A stretch of 59,287 nucleotides of DNA from Betaproteobacteria bacterium. Its GTDB lineage: Bacteria > Pseudomonadota > Gammaproteobacteria > Burkholderiales > Rhodocyclaceae. The DNA is taken from contig JACQAO010000066.1 of the NCBI GenBank assembly GCA_016194935.1, positions 1-59,287 on the forward strand, read 5' to 3'. The first letter of the stretch is position 1, and each line of letters opens with the position of its first letter. The notes below the pieces were generated by a model. The model did not search any database, was not told the origin of the DNA, and saw nothing but the letters and a program-made list of their open reading frames with translations. A program made the position numbers and the translations under genes. Positions 1-8,553 of the stretch are shown here, piece by piece.

Positions 1-615
1 ATTTATTCCAACTACATTCAGATCGTCGCCAGCGCCGACTCGGGCATCAAGACCCTGGCCGACCTGAAGGGCAAGCGCGTCGCCGTCGGCGCACCCAAGT
101 CCGGCACCGAGATCAACGCCCGCGCCATCCTCAAGGGCGCCGGGCTCACCTACAAGGATCTGGGCAAGGTCGAATACCTGCCTTTCGGCGAATCGGTGGA
201 GTTGATGAAAAACCGCCAGATCGACGCCACGCTGATCTCAGCGGGTCTGGGCGTCTCGGCCATCCGCGATCTGGCAACCTCCGTGAAGATGGTGGTGGTG
301 CCGGTTCCCGCCGAGGTGGTGGCCAGGATCAACGATCCCGCCTACATCGCTGGCGTTATCCCGGCCAATACCTACGAGGGTCAAACAGTCAGCGTGCCTA
401 CCGTGGCGATCGAGAATTTTCTCGTCACCCATGAAGGCGTGCCGACCGACACGGTCTACAAGATGACCAAGTCCATGTACGAAAACCTCGATCAGATGGT
501 CGCCGCACATGCCGCCGCAAAAGCCATCAAGCGCGAGGAGGGGCCGAAGCATATGCCGCTGCCGCTGCACCCCGGCGCCGAGAAATACTACCGCGAGGTC
601 GGCTTGATCAAGTAG
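1..615 (+). CDS. TAXI-family TRAP transporter solute-binding protein, C-terminal part (5' truncated)
   Basis: The reading frame is open from base 1 to the TAG at 613-615, so the gene begins upstream of the window; 204 residues are visible. The segment with LADLKGKRVAVGAPKSGTE followed by the AILKGAGLTYKDL region is the typical second half of TAXI (TRAP-associated extracytoplasmic immunogenic) periplasmic binding proteins, and the C-terminus ends in the usual HPGAEKYYREVG block. In this family the protein captures a small organic anion and passes it to a membrane permease; the substrate cannot be told from sequence. The fused permease follows 88 bp downstream, after a perfect inverted repeat. 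Confidence 0.92.
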   Translation: MYSNYIQIVASADSGIKTLADLKGKRVAVGAPKSGTEINARAILKGAGLTYKDLGKVEYLPFGESVELMKNRQIDATLISAGLGVSAIRDLATSVKMVVVPVPAEVVARINDPAYIAGVIPANTYEGQTVSVPTVAIENFLVTHEGVPTDTVYKMTKSMYENLDQMVAAHAAAKAIKREEGPKHMPLPLHPGAEKYYREVGLIK

Positions 616-640
616 GCCGCCTATCTTGAGTTCATGCCAG

Positions 641-680
641 CCGTGTTGGCCGATACATTGTATTTCCTCGGCCAACACGG
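641..680 (+). terminator. Perfect 13-bp inverted repeat between binding protein and permease
   Basis: Arms 641-653 (CCGTGTTGGCCGA) and 668-680 are perfectly complementary, with a 14-nt loop, and are followed by TTTAACCTCT. It lies between the TAXI gene stop and the permease start. By analogy with other binding-protein transporters it may act as a partial terminator or an RNA-stabilising hairpin that keeps binding-protein levels above permease levels. The T-run is short, so full termination is doubtful. Confidence 0.55.
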
Positions 681-703
681 TTTAACCTCTATTCTGGATC
701 GCC

Positions 704-2818
704 ATGACCAACGCCGCGAATGATTCGCCGCAGAGCCTGTTCGACCATCCCGCCCCCAGCACCCTAGACCCAACGGCGGGCACAAGCGAGGATTTCCAGG
801 AGCACGGCCATACCCGCAATCTCGGCGGTTGGGCGCTGAAGTCTGTCGTCTGGGCCGCCATCGCCTTTTCCACCTACCAGTTGATGGTGGCCGGCTTCTC
901 GCCCTTGTCCAGCCTGGTCACCCGCGCGCTCCACGTCGGCTTCCTGCTGCTGCTCAGCTTCCTGCTGTATCCGCTGGTGCAGCGCGCCCATCCGCAAACC
1001 CGCATCCCCTGGTACGACTGGCTGCTGGCGCTGTCCGGTTTTGCGCTCGCCTTCTATCAGTGGATATTCGAAGCCGACCTGATCCAGCGCTCGGGCGACC
1101 CGACCATGACCGACCTGTTCGTCGGCATCATTGTCGTCCTGCTGGTATTTGAGGCGGCGCGGCGCATTCTCGGTGTGGCGTTGCCCATCGTCTGCGGGCT
1201 GTTCCTGCTGTATGGCCTGTTCGGCCAATACCTGCCGGGCGATCTCGCGCATCGCGGCTATACCATCGCGCAACTGGTGGACCAGCTCGGCTTCGGCACC
1301 GAAGGCATCTACGGCATCCCGACGCTGGTCTCGGCCACCTACATTTTTCTGTTCATCCTGTTCGGTTCCTTTCTCGAACACGCCGGCATGATCCGGCTGT
1401 TCAACAGCGTGGCGCTGGGCTTCGTCGGCCACGCCCAGGGCGGGCCGGCCAAGGTGGCGGTGATCTCTTCCGGCTTCATGGGCATGATCTCCGGCTCGGG
1501 GGTCGCCAACGTGCTGACCATCGGCCAGTTCACCATTCCGCTGATGAAGCGCTTCGGCTATACGCCGGTGTTCGCCGGCGCAGTCGAGGCCACCTCGTCG
1601 ATGGGCGGCCAGATCATGCCGCCGGTGATGGGCGCGGTGGCCTTCATCATGGCCGAAACGCTCAATGTGCCGTATGCCGACATCGTCAAGGCCGCCGTGA
1701 TCCCGGCCTTTCTGTATTACTTCACGGCCTTCGTGATGGTGCATCTGGAGGCTGGACGCCTCAAACTGCTTGGCATTCCCAAGGATCAGTGTCCCAATCC
1801 CTGGCGCGCCATCAAGGACAACTGGTATTTGATCCTGCCGCTGGCGGCGCTGGTGGTGATGCTCTTCGAGGGCTTCACGCCGATGTTCGCGGGCATGATG
1901 GGCCTGGCCCTGACGGCCATCCTGATCCTGGGCAGCGCCATCGCCGCGCGCATTTCCCAGACGGCGTTTCGCGTGGTGTTCTGGTTTGCGATGGGACTCG
2001 CCGCCGCCTCTTTCGCCAAATGGGGGATACAGCCGGTGATGGCGGTGATCGCGGCGCTGGCCGTCGGCAATCTGTTCGTCCAGGGCGGCAGGAAGACCCT
2101 GCACACCATGAAAATGAGTCTGGTGGATGGCGCCAAACAGGCGCTGCCGGTGGGTATCGCCTGCGCCATCGTCGGCGTGATTATCGGCGTGCTGACCCTG
2201 ACCGGGGCGGCCTCCAGCTTCGCCGGCTACATCCTCGACATCGGCCAGAAGAGCCTGTTCGCCTCGCTGTTCCTGACCATGATCGTCTGCCTGATCCTCG
2301 GCATGGGCATCCCCACCATTCCCAATTACATCATCACCAGCTCCATCGCCGCGCCGGCCCTGCTCAAGCTGGGCGTGCCGCTGATCGTCTCGCATATGTT
2401 CGTGTTCTATTTCGGCATCATGGCCGACCTGACGCCGCCGGTGGCGCTGGCCGCCTTCGCCGCCGCCTCGATCGCCAAGGCCTCGCCGATGCGCATCGGC
2501 TTCAAGGCCACGCAAATCGCCGTCGCCGGTTTCGTCGTACCCTACATGGCAATCTACGACCCGGCGCTGATGTTGCAGGGGCAATGGACTTATCTCAGCG
2601 TCGCCTATGTGGCTTTCAAGGCGCTGCTGGCCATCAGCCTGTGGGCAGTGATGACGATCGGCTACCTGTGGCAACCGGTCAGCTTGTTTTGGCGCGTGTT
2701 CGCCTTCGCCGCCGCCGCCCTGCTGGTCGCCGCTGTCCCCTTCACCGACGAAACCGGCTTCGCCATGTCGGCGGTGTTTATCGCCTGGCAGTGGTTCAGG
2801 AATCGCAAGCGCGCATGA
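704..2818 (+). CDS. TRAP transporter fused permease (DctQ-DctM fusion, TAXI type)
   Basis: A 704-residue polytopic membrane protein. The N-terminal ~60 residues are hydrophilic, followed by a small 4-helix portion equivalent to DctQ (about residues 45-175) and a large multi-helix DctM portion. The DctM portion carries the signatures SGSGVANVLTIGQFTIPLM and EATSSMGGQIMPPVMGAVAF, and later GMGIPTIPNYI and ADLTPPVALAAFAAASIA, which form the conserved TRAP substrate/Na+ region. Length and architecture match the 4TM/12TM fused permeases that pair with TAXI binding proteins, here encoded just upstream. It should import an organic acid or related anion using the sodium gradient; the substrate is unknown. 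The cupin and DUF1850 genes follow. Confidence 0.95.
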   Translation: MTNAANDSPQSLFDHPAPSTLDPTAGTSEDFQEHGHTRNLGGWALKSVVWAAIAFSTYQLMVAGFSPLSSLVTRALHVGFLLLLSFLLYPLVQRAHPQTRIPWYDWLLALSGFALAFYQWIFEADLIQRSGDPTMTDLFVGIIVVLLVFEAARRILGVALPIVCGLFLLYGLFGQYLPGDLAHRGYTIAQLVDQLGFGTEGIYGIPTLVSATYIFLFILFGSFLEHAGMIRLFNSVALGFVGHAQGGPAKVAVISSGFMGMISGSGVANVLTIGQFTIPLMKRFGYTPVFAGAVEATSSMGGQIMPPVMGAVAFIMAETLNVPYADIVKAAVIPAFLYYFTAFVMVHLEAGRLKLLGIPKDQCPNPWRAIKDNWYLILPLAALVVMLFEGFTPMFAGMMGLALTAILILGSAIAARISQTAFRVVFWFAMGLAAASFAKWGIQPVMAVIAALAVGNLFVQGGRKTLHTMKMSLVDGAKQALPVGIACAIVGVIIGVLTLTGAASSFAGYILDIGQKSLFASLFLTMIVCLILGMGIPTIPNYIITSSIAAPALLKLGVPLIVSHMFVFYFGIMADLTPPVALAAFAAASIAKASPMRIGFKATQIAVAGFVVPYMAIYDPALMLQGQWTYLSVAYVAFKALLAISLWAVMTIGYLWQPVSLFWRVFAFAAAALLVAAVPFTDETGFAMSAVFIAWQWFRNRKRA

Positions 2819-2904
2819 CCCGTCACTGACCCGATGTTCAAAAAAATGCCAAGCTGCAATGATCTGGTTGTTCGTTCAGTCACCCGCCATGTTGCAGCAG
2901 TCAA

Positions 2905-3201
2905 ATGAGCAAACATAATCTGTCCCAGGAAGCACACGACCTGCCCGTTCCGTGGCAATCCAGGGTAGTAGGCAAGGCAGCCGGGGCAAACGTCAAGGTC
3001 CTGCGCATGGATGCCACGCCGTATGCAAATGAAGCACACGATTTTGCAGAGGCCCTGCTGGTACTCGAAGGACATATGAATCTCGAGATCAAGGGGCAAA
3101 TGGTTCGCGTCGGAGCAGGTGAAATTTATATAGTCCCGGCTGGCGAACCGCATGCCGTGGCGCCTGGAAGCCACGGGACGCTTGTCATCATCGACCAGTG
3201 A
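2905..3201 (+). CDS. Small cupin-domain protein
   Basis: 98 residues forming a single cupin fold. The first motif is degenerate around EAHDFAEALLVLEGHMNLEIKG and the second reads VGAGEIYIVPAGEPHAV, with GEPH matching the G-x-x-H end of cupin motif 2. Such stand-alone cupins bind a metal or small ligand and often sit beside catabolic or transport genes. It lies 86 bp after the TRAP permease and 19 bp before the DUF1850 gene on the same strand, so it probably belongs to this transport operon. No enzymatic role can be assigned. Confidence 0.8.
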   Translation: MSKHNLSQEAHDLPVPWQSRVVGKAAGANVKVLRMDATPYANEAHDFAEALLVLEGHMNLEIKGQMVRVGAGEIYIVPAGEPHAVAPGSHGTLVIIDQ

Positions 3202-3220
3202 AGCCCGTCTCATCCGCCAA

Positions 3221-3604
3221 ATGAGCGGCATCTGCCTCGCTGCCGGAGCGATTGCCGCAATCCTGCCGTTCTCGGCATTTACTCTGGCCTGGACACATTC
3301 GATTGAAAAAATTCGCTGGGAGGAGGATTACCGCATCGTTGACACTCGTCCTCCCCGCCTGCAACTCACCGAGGCGCGCATCCGCGGCAGCGGCGCCGGC
3401 ATGGAGCCGCCGGATGGCGCGGTGTTGAAGAACGGTGTGTGGCGCTATCGGCCGCCACTGGCGCCGCTGGAGCGGCTGCAACTCAGCCACTCACCCTATG
3501 TTGCCGATTACCAGCTCTGCCACGCCGGCGATTGCAAGTCATTGAAATCCTACCTGCCAGGGCTGCCGGGGACTGCGGTGATTACCCTCGCAGCCTGCCC
3601 CTGA
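3221..3604 (+). CDS. DUF1850 domain protein, TRAP-TAXI accessory
   Basis: 127 residues from the ATG at 3221. An N-terminal hydrophobic segment (about residues 4-24) looks like a signal or anchor sequence, followed by an exported beta-rich domain with WTHSIEKIRWEEDYRI near residue 25 and GVWRYRPPLAPLERLQL in the middle. This pattern matches DUF1850, a family almost always encoded with TAXI-type TRAP transporters and of unknown molecular function. An upstream in-frame ATG at 3152 would overlap the cupin gene by 50 bp and add a hydrophilic leader ahead of the hydrophobic segment, so 3221 is preferred. Two Cys residues in the C-terminal region (YQLCHAGDC) could form a disulfide. Confidence 0.75.
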   Translation: MSGICLAAGAIAAILPFSAFTLAWTHSIEKIRWEEDYRIVDTRPPRLQLTEARIRGSGAGMEPPDGAVLKNGVWRYRPPLAPLERLQLSHSPYVADYQLCHAGDCKSLKSYLPGLPGTAVITLAACP

Positions 3605-3613
3605 TGCGGTGTT

Positions 3614-3967
3614 TTAATCCCTCTTGCTGCGCTCGATCTGCACGCCGACCCGGCGCACCCCTTTCATGATGCCCAGCTTGGCGATGGAAATTTTTACCCA
3701 GGGCGCGCCGAACTCGTCGAGCATCAGGGCGATGACAAATTCCCCCAGCGTTTCCAGCAGATTGAAGTGGCGTTCGGCCAGCGCCGCGCGGATGCGCTCT
3801 ATGACGGTGTCGTAGCGTATGGTATCGGCGATGTCGTCGTTCTTCGCCGCCGCATCTGGAACGCCGAAGGTCAGGCTGATTTCCAGCGTCTGCGCCGCCG
3901 CCCGCTCGCGCGGAAAAATTCCGACATGCGCTTCGACGCGCATGTCGTCGATAAAAATAAAGTCCAT
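3614..3967 (-). CDS. folB: Dihydroneopterin aldolase
   Basis: 117 residues with the FolB pattern: an N-terminal FIDDMRVEAHVGIFPRER segment, central DTIRYDTVIERI, the LLETLGEFVIALML helix containing the conserved glutamate, and a C-terminal VRRVGVQIER strand. The enzyme converts 7,8-dihydroneopterin to 6-hydroxymethyl-dihydropterin plus glycolaldehyde in folate biosynthesis and may also epimerise the substrate. It is divergent from plsY, with a 51-bp shared intergenic region, the arrangement common in proteobacteria. Length is normal for the family. Confidence 0.93.
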   Translation of the reverse strand: MDFIFIDDMRVEAHVGIFPRERAAAQTLEISLTFGVPDAAAKNDDIADTIRYDTVIERIRAALAERHFNLLETLGEFVIALMLDEFGAPWVKISIAKLGIMKGVRRVGVQIERSKRD

Positions 3968-4018
3968 GATGGTTTCTTGGCGGCAAAGTTACAATGCCGC
4001 ACATTCTAAGGTGCGTGG

Positions 4019-4639
4019 ATGACTTCGAGCATGACTATGGCAATTTTTGCTGCATTCGTTGTATTCGGCTACTTGCTTGGTTCACTGCCGTTCGCGGTGA
4101 TCGTCTCGCGCGCCTTCGGCCTGGCCGATCCGCGCAGCTACGGCTCGGGCAATCCCGGCGCTACCAATGTGCTGCGCTCGGGCAGCAAACTCGCCGCCGT
4201 GCTGACTTTGCTGGGCGACGCCGCCAAGGGCTGGCTGGCGGTCTGGCTGGCCAGCCGGTACCTTGGCGACGTCAGCTACGCTGCGGCAGCCGTTGCCCTC
4301 ACCGGGCTGGCGGCCTTCCTCGGCCACGTATTCCCGCTGTTTCTCAAGTTCAAGGGCGGCAAGGGCGTAGCCACGGCGCTGGGCGTGCTGCTCGGATTCT
4401 CCGGCTGGCTGGCGCTGGCTGCGCTGGCGGCCTGGCTGCTGGTGGCGCTGGTCACCCGCTATTCGTCGCTGGCGGCGCTGGTCGCCGCGCTGGTGGCTGC
4501 CCTGGCCGGCTGGCTGCTGCTGGCCGATCCGCTCACTGCGGGTTGCGTCAGCGTTCTGTCGCTGCTGCTGATCTGGCGTCATCAAAGCAACATCGGCAAG
4601 CTGCGCGCCGGCACGGAAAGCAGGATCGGCAGAAGGTAA
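4019..4639 (+). CDS. plsY: Glycerol-3-phosphate acyltransferase PlsY
   Basis: 206 residues, polytopic, with about five membrane segments. Family motifs visible are [33 protein letters not shown] (cytosolic loop 1 with S-x-N-P-G-A-T-N) and [21 protein letters not shown] (loop 2). PlsY transfers an acyl group from acyl-phosphate to glycerol-3-phosphate in the first step of phosphatidic acid synthesis. The start at 4019 is the longest; an internal ATG at 4031 is an alternative that loses only four residues. The gene is divergent from folB. Confidence 0.95.
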   Translation: MTSSMTMAIFAAFVVFGYLLGSLPFAVIVSRAFGLADPRSYGSGNPGATNVLRSGSKLAAVLTLLGDAAKGWLAVWLASRYLGDVSYAAAAVALTGLAAFLGHVFPLFLKFKGGKGVATALGVLLGFSGWLALAALAAWLLVALVTRYSSLAALVAALVAALAGWLLLADPLTAGCVSVLSLLLIWRHQSNIGKLRAGTESRIGRR

Positions 4640-4659
4640 AAACGGTAAAAACCTAAAGC

Positions 4660-5691
4660 TCAACCGACCGGCAACAACTCCTGCAGCGGCCAGCGCGGCC
4701 GCACCGCAAAGCCTCCCCCGCTATCCGGCTGCGCGCCGGCCAGCAGGCGCTGGGCGCCGCAGAAGGCAATCATCGCGCCGTTATCGGTGCACAATTCGAG
4801 TTCCGGATAGAATACCCGCACTCCGACCGTAGCTGCCGCTTCGTTTAGGCGCTGACGCAAACGCCGGTTGGCGCCGACCCCGCCGGCCACCACCAGCCGC
4901 TGCATCCCGCACTGACGCACGGCGGCGAGGGATTTCGCCACCAGCACTTCCGTGACCGCCTCCTGGAATTCGGCGGCCAGGTCCGCCCGCCCGGGGGCAT
5001 CCAGCGGGTGGGTACGCACTAGCGTCAGCACGGCGGTTTTGAGACCGGAGAAACTGAAGTCCAGATCGCCGCTGTGCAGCATCGGGCGCGGTAGTTTGTA
5101 GCGGCCCGGAGTGCCGGTTTCAGCCAGTTGCGCCAGCGCCGGGCCACCCGGATAGCCCAGATCAAGCAATTTTGCGGTCTTGTCGAAGGCCTCGCCGGCG
5201 GCGTCGTCGAGCGATTCGCCGAGTAACTGGTAAGCGCCTACTCCGGTTACATGCATCAGTTGTGTGTGGCCTCCGGACACCAACAGGGCGACAAAAGGGA
5301 AGTTTGGCGGATCACGCGACAGCAGCGGCGAGAGCAGGTGGCCCTCCAGGTGGTGCACCGGCAACGCCGGGATACCCCGCGCCAGGGCGAGTGCTGCGGC
5401 GAAGCTGGCGCCGACTAATAAAGCGCCGGCCAGCCCCGGCCCGGCGGTATAGGCAACCGCGTCGACATCCTCCAGGTTCAACCCCGAGTCCGCCAGGACG
5501 CGCCGCAACAGTGGCGCCAGCCGCCGGATATGGTCGCGCGAGGCCAGCTCCGGCACCACCCCGCCATAAGCCTGGTGCATATCCACCTGCGAATGCACGG
5601 CGTGGCCGAGCAGGCCGCGCTCCGTATCGTAGAGCGCGACGCCGGTTTCGTCGCAGGATGATTCGATACCGAGCACGCGCATGGCCGGCAT
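4660..5691 (-). CDS. tsaD: tRNA N6-adenosine threonylcarbamoyltransferase TsaD
   Basis: 343 residues. It starts with the [22 protein letters not shown]-fold motif, has the metal-binding pair in HHLEGHLL (His114 and His118 in this numbering), SGGHTQL near residue 140, and [10 protein letters not shown] downstream. TsaD catalyses the last step of t6A37 formation in ANN-decoding tRNAs together with TsaB and TsaE. The ATG at 5682 (fourth codon) would give the more usual N-terminus MRVLGIESS. It lies back-to-back with rpsU across about 110 bp that carry a good promoter for rpsU, an arrangement common in proteobacteria. Confidence 0.96.
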   Translation of the reverse strand: MPAMRVLGIESSCDETGVALYDTERGLLGHAVHSQVDMHQAYGGVVPELASRDHIRRLAPLLRRVLADSGLNLEDVDAVAYTAGPGLAGALLVGASFAAALALARGIPALPVHHLEGHLLSPLLSRDPPNFPFVALLVSGGHTQLMHVTGVGAYQLLGESLDDAAGEAFDKTAKLLDLGYPGGPALAQLAETGTPGRYKLPRPMLHSGDLDFSFSGLKTAVLTLVRTHPLDAPGRADLAAEFQEAVTEVLVAKSLAAVRQCGMQRLVVAGGVGANRRLRQRLNEAAATVGVRVFYPELELCTDNGAMIAFCGAQRLLAGAQPDSGGGFAVRPRWPLQELLPVG

Positions 5692-5737
5692 TCTAACCGG
5701 CCCGCCCCGGCCTATTCTGGAACGGCTGATTTTTCTC

Positions 5738-5766
5738 TTGGATTTTGCCGATAAAGTGGATAGAAT
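5738..5766 (+). promoter_or_regulatory. Sigma70-type promoter of the rpsU-yqeY-dnaG-rpoD operon
   Basis: -35 TTGGAT at 5738-5743 and -10 TAGAAT at 5761-5766 are separated by exactly 17 bp and lie 37 bp before the rpsU ATG. The match (4/6 and 5/6 with ideal spacing) and position make this the likely main promoter of the macromolecular-synthesis operon. Assignment is by consensus only. Confidence 0.6.
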
Positions 5767-5802
5767 GCGCGGCTCTTTGCTCCACTATCAAGGAAGCACC
5801 AC

Positions 5803-6015
5803 ATGCCGGGTATCCGCCTCAAAGAAAACGAGCCGTTCGAAGTTGCGATCCGCCGTTTCAAACGCGCCATCGAAAAAACAGGTGTCCTGACCGAACTGCG
5901 TTCACGCGAGTTCTACGAGAAGCCCACCTCCGAGCGCAAACGCAAACTGGCTGCTGCCGTAAAGCGCCATCACAAGCGCATTCGCGGCCAGATGCTGCCG
6001 CCGAAGCTTTACTAA
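5803..6015 (+). CDS. rpsU: 30S ribosomal protein bS21
   Basis: 70 residues, very basic, with the family core [19 protein letters not shown] near the N-terminus and a basic [16 protein letters not shown]-terminus. bS21 binds the 30S platform and supports initiation by base-pairing of mRNA with the anti-Shine-Dalgarno region. It is the first gene of the classical macromolecular synthesis operon (rpsU-dnaG-rpoD), here with yqeY inserted second, as is usual in betaproteobacteria. Confidence 0.97.
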   Translation: MPGIRLKENEPFEVAIRRFKRAIEKTGVLTELRSREFYEKPTSERKRKLAAAVKRHHKRIRGQMLPPKLY

Positions 6016-6102
6016 GCACTTTACTAAGCATTCGGTCCGCTGCATCGGCAAATGGCCGGCACCGCGCGAGCGCTGCCGGCGTTTTTGTTACTGGAGAACC
6101 TA

Positions 6103-6549
6103 ATGTCGCTGAAAAACCGCGTTACCGAAGACATGAAGAACGCCCTGCGCGCCCGCGAAACGGCTCGCCTTGGGGCCATCCGCCTGTTGCTGGCGGCGAT
6201 CAAGCAGCGGGAAGTCGACGAGCGCATCGAGCTCGATGATGCGGCCATCATCGCCGTCATCGACAAAATGCTCAAGCAGCGCAAGGACTCGATCGAACAG
6301 TACCAGAAGGCCGCCCGGCAAGACCTGGTCGATGCCGAACAGTTCGAAGTGACGGTACTCACTGCCTACATGCCGCAGGCGCTGACCAAAGCCGAGGTCG
6401 AGGCCATCGTCGTCGCCGCCGTGATTGAGAGCGGCGCCAAAACCATGCAGGAAATGAGCAAAGTCATGGCCATCGCCAAACCCAAGCTCGCGGGTCGCGC
6501 CGACATGGGGGAAGTTTCCAGACTGGTCAAGGCCAAATTGGCCGGATGA
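6103..6549 (+). CDS. GatB/YqeY-domain protein
   Basis: 148 residues from the ATG at 6103, chosen because it follows a CTGGAGAA ribosome-binding site; an upstream in-frame ATG at 6052 lacks one and overlaps nothing conserved. The MSLKNRVTEDMKNALRARE start, the helical KQREVDERIELDD segment and the C-terminal YQEA-like tail (KVMAIAKPKLAGRADMGEVSRLVKAKL) match YqeY, which is homologous to the tail domain of the GatB amidotransferase subunit. Its role may involve tRNA binding but is not established. It lies between rpsU and dnaG in the operon. Confidence 0.93.
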   Translation: MSLKNRVTEDMKNALRARETARLGAIRLLLAAIKQREVDERIELDDAAIIAVIDKMLKQRKDSIEQYQKAARQDLVDAEQFEVTVLTAYMPQALTKAEVEAIVVAAVIESGAKTMQEMSKVMAIAKPKLAGRADMGEVSRLVKAKLAG

Positions 6550-6669
6550 TTCAATGCGTCAATGTGCCGGATGCAGCGCCCCCGATCCGACGTTAAAATA
6601 ACCGCAGTCGCCGTTGGTTGTCCTCTCCCTTGAGGGAAGCCGAGATCGGGCGGAAACCGGTTGGTTGCC

Positions 6670-8457
6670 ATGATCCCAGAGTCGTTCATCCAGGAATTGC
6701 TCTCTCGCATCGACATCGTCGATGTGGTGGAACGTCATGTGCCGTTGCGCAAGGCGGGGACCAATTTCAGCGCCTGCTGCCCGTTCCATTCGGAAAAAAC
6801 GCCCTCGTTCACCGTCAGTCCCAGCAAGCAGTTCTACCACTGCTTCGGCTGCGGCGCGCATGGCAGCGCCATCGGCTTCGTCATGCAGTATTCCGGGCTG
6901 GGCTTTATCGAAACCGTGGAAGAACTGGCCGCCAACGCCGGCCTGCAGGTACCCCGGCAAATTGCCACGCGCCGTCTGGAGGAGGCCAAGAAAGCGCCGC
7001 TCACCGAGTTCATGGCGCAGGCGGCAAAGTTCTACCGCGACCAGTTGAAGACCAATTCCCGCGCCATCGACTACCTCAAGGGGCGTGGCCTTTCCGGAGA
7101 AATCGCCGCGCGTTTTGGCCTCGGTTATGCGCCGGACGGCTGGCAGAACCTCGACCAGGTGTTCCCCGATTACAAGGCGGCGGAGTTAGCCGAATGCGGC
7201 CTGGTCATCGACAACGAACAGGGCCGCCGTTACGACCGATTTCGTGATCGCATCATGTTCCCCATCCTCGACCAGCGCGGCAATGTCATCGCTTTCGGCG
7301 GTCGCGTGCTGGACAGCGGCGAACCCAAATATCTGAACTCGCCGGAAACCCCGCTGTTCGAGAAGGGGCGCGAACTCTACGGCCTGCCCCAGGCGCGCAA
7401 AGCCATTCACGACAGCGGTGCGGCGATTGTGGTGGAAGGTTATATGGATGTCGTCGGCCTGGCGCAGTTGGGCGTGGAAAATGTGGTGGCTTCGCTGGGT
7501 ACCGCCACCACCGGCATGCATCTGCAAAAACTGTTCAGACTGACCGACCGCGTGGTGTACTGCTTTGACCGGGACAGTGCCGGCGACAAGGCCGCCTGGC
7601 GCGCCATGGAAACCAGCCTGGAGTACCTGGCGGACAACAAGAGCGTCGAAATCCTGCAAATGCCCGGCAGTCAGGATCCGGATGAATTTATCCGTGAACA
7701 TGGCAAAGAGGCATTCCTGGTCTATGCTAAAAACGCCACCAGATTGAGCGAATTCATGATTCGAGGACTCGAAAAGAATGCCAATCCCTCCACCGCCGAG
7801 GGTCGCGCGCAATTGATTCATGCCGCAAAACCGCTGCTACAGCGTGTTGCAGCGCCGGTTTTGCGGGTGCAACTGACCAAGGCCATTGCCGCTACTGCCC
7901 AGCTTTCCCAGGCCGAGGTTGAAGCCGGCTGCGGTCTCAAACCGCTGAGTTTTGGACGGCGCGCGCCGCCGCATTCAACGCAGCGCCCCGCAGCGCGCAC
8001 CCTCGTACACCAATTGCTGGAAAACGTGCTGCACCACCCGGAGCGGGCGGCACGCCTGCCGCTGGAGCTGATCGCCGGCGATAGCCCGGAGGAAGCGGCA
8101 TTGCGCGCTATCGCTGATGCGGTGGATCATGGCGTACTGTTCACCGGCGATAGCGCCTCGGGCGGCGCCAGGATCGGACAACTGCTGGAATATTTCCGTG
8201 ATACACAGCACGAAGCCCTGCTGGCGCAGCATGCCAGCGCCCTGGTAACGGCGGATTCAGATTTTGACGAAGCCGCGATGGAGCTGGAATTCAACGACGC
8301 CCTGGAACGCCTGCGTCACGTCGGCCTGCGGCATGAAATCGACCTCCTCAACGCCAAGGCGCATGGCGAGGGGCTGACTGCCGAGGAACAGCAGCGCCGC
8401 CTGAGTTTGCTCGCGCAGAAAACCGCTGCCGCAAGCAAGCAGGCTCAGCGAGAGTAA
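6670..8457 (+). CDS. dnaG: DNA primase DnaG
   Basis: 595 residues from the ATG at 6670; an in-frame TTG at 6661 is a poorer choice. Domains in order: CHC2 zinc finger (Cys37, His40, Cys58, Cys61 in CPFH...CFGC); the catalytic core with FGLGYAPDGW and FRDRIMFPI; the TOPRIM region with VVEGYMDVVGLAQLG and CFDRDSAGDKAAWRA; and a C-terminal DnaB-interacting helical domain from about residue 430. It makes RNA primers at the replication fork. The C-terminal domain is divergent, as is usual. It is third in the macromolecular-synthesis operon, 96 bp before rpoD. Confidence 0.97.
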   Translation: MIPESFIQELLSRIDIVDVVERHVPLRKAGTNFSACCPFHSEKTPSFTVSPSKQFYHCFGCGAHGSAIGFVMQYSGLGFIETVEELAANAGLQVPRQIATRRLEEAKKAPLTEFMAQAAKFYRDQLKTNSRAIDYLKGRGLSGEIAARFGLGYAPDGWQNLDQVFPDYKAAELAECGLVIDNEQGRRYDRFRDRIMFPILDQRGNVIAFGGRVLDSGEPKYLNSPETPLFEKGRELYGLPQARKAIHDSGAAIVVEGYMDVVGLAQLGVENVVASLGTATTGMHLQKLFRLTDRVVYCFDRDSAGDKAAWRAMETSLEYLADNKSVEILQMPGSQDPDEFIREHGKEAFLVYAKNATRLSEFMIRGLEKNANPSTAEGRAQLIHAAKPLLQRVAAPVLRVQLTKAIAATAQLSQAEVEAGCGLKPLSFGRRAPPHSTQRPAARTLVHQLLENVLHHPERAARLPLELIAGDSPEEAALRAIADAVDHGVLFTGDSASGGARIGQLLEYFRDTQHEALLAQHASALVTADSDFDEAAMELEFNDALERLRHVGLRHEIDLLNAKAHGEGLTAEEQQRRLSLLAQKTAAASKQAQRE

Positions 8458-8464
8458 GTTTGTG

Positions 8465-8470
8465 TATAAT
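8465..8470 (+). promoter_or_regulatory. Candidate -10 box of an internal rpoD promoter
   Basis: A perfect TATAAT at 8465-8470 in the 96-bp dnaG-rpoD gap, followed by a T-rich stretch. No convincing -35 is seen at the right distance (GGCTCA at 8442-8447 is weak). Internal promoters before rpoD are known in other macromolecular-synthesis operons, so this is a reasonable but unproven candidate. Confidence 0.3.
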
Positions 8471-8553
8471 GATCTGTTTTCCCCAATCTTTGTCAATTTG
8501 GCTGGCCTGGACGCAAATCCGCCATCCGCCACCTGACTGACAGCGAGGACACC

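Noticed and set aside
764..2674. 636-codon minus-strand frame opposite the TRAP permease
   Set aside because: His/Gln/Arg/Asp-rich shadow of a membrane protein gene; no domain pattern.
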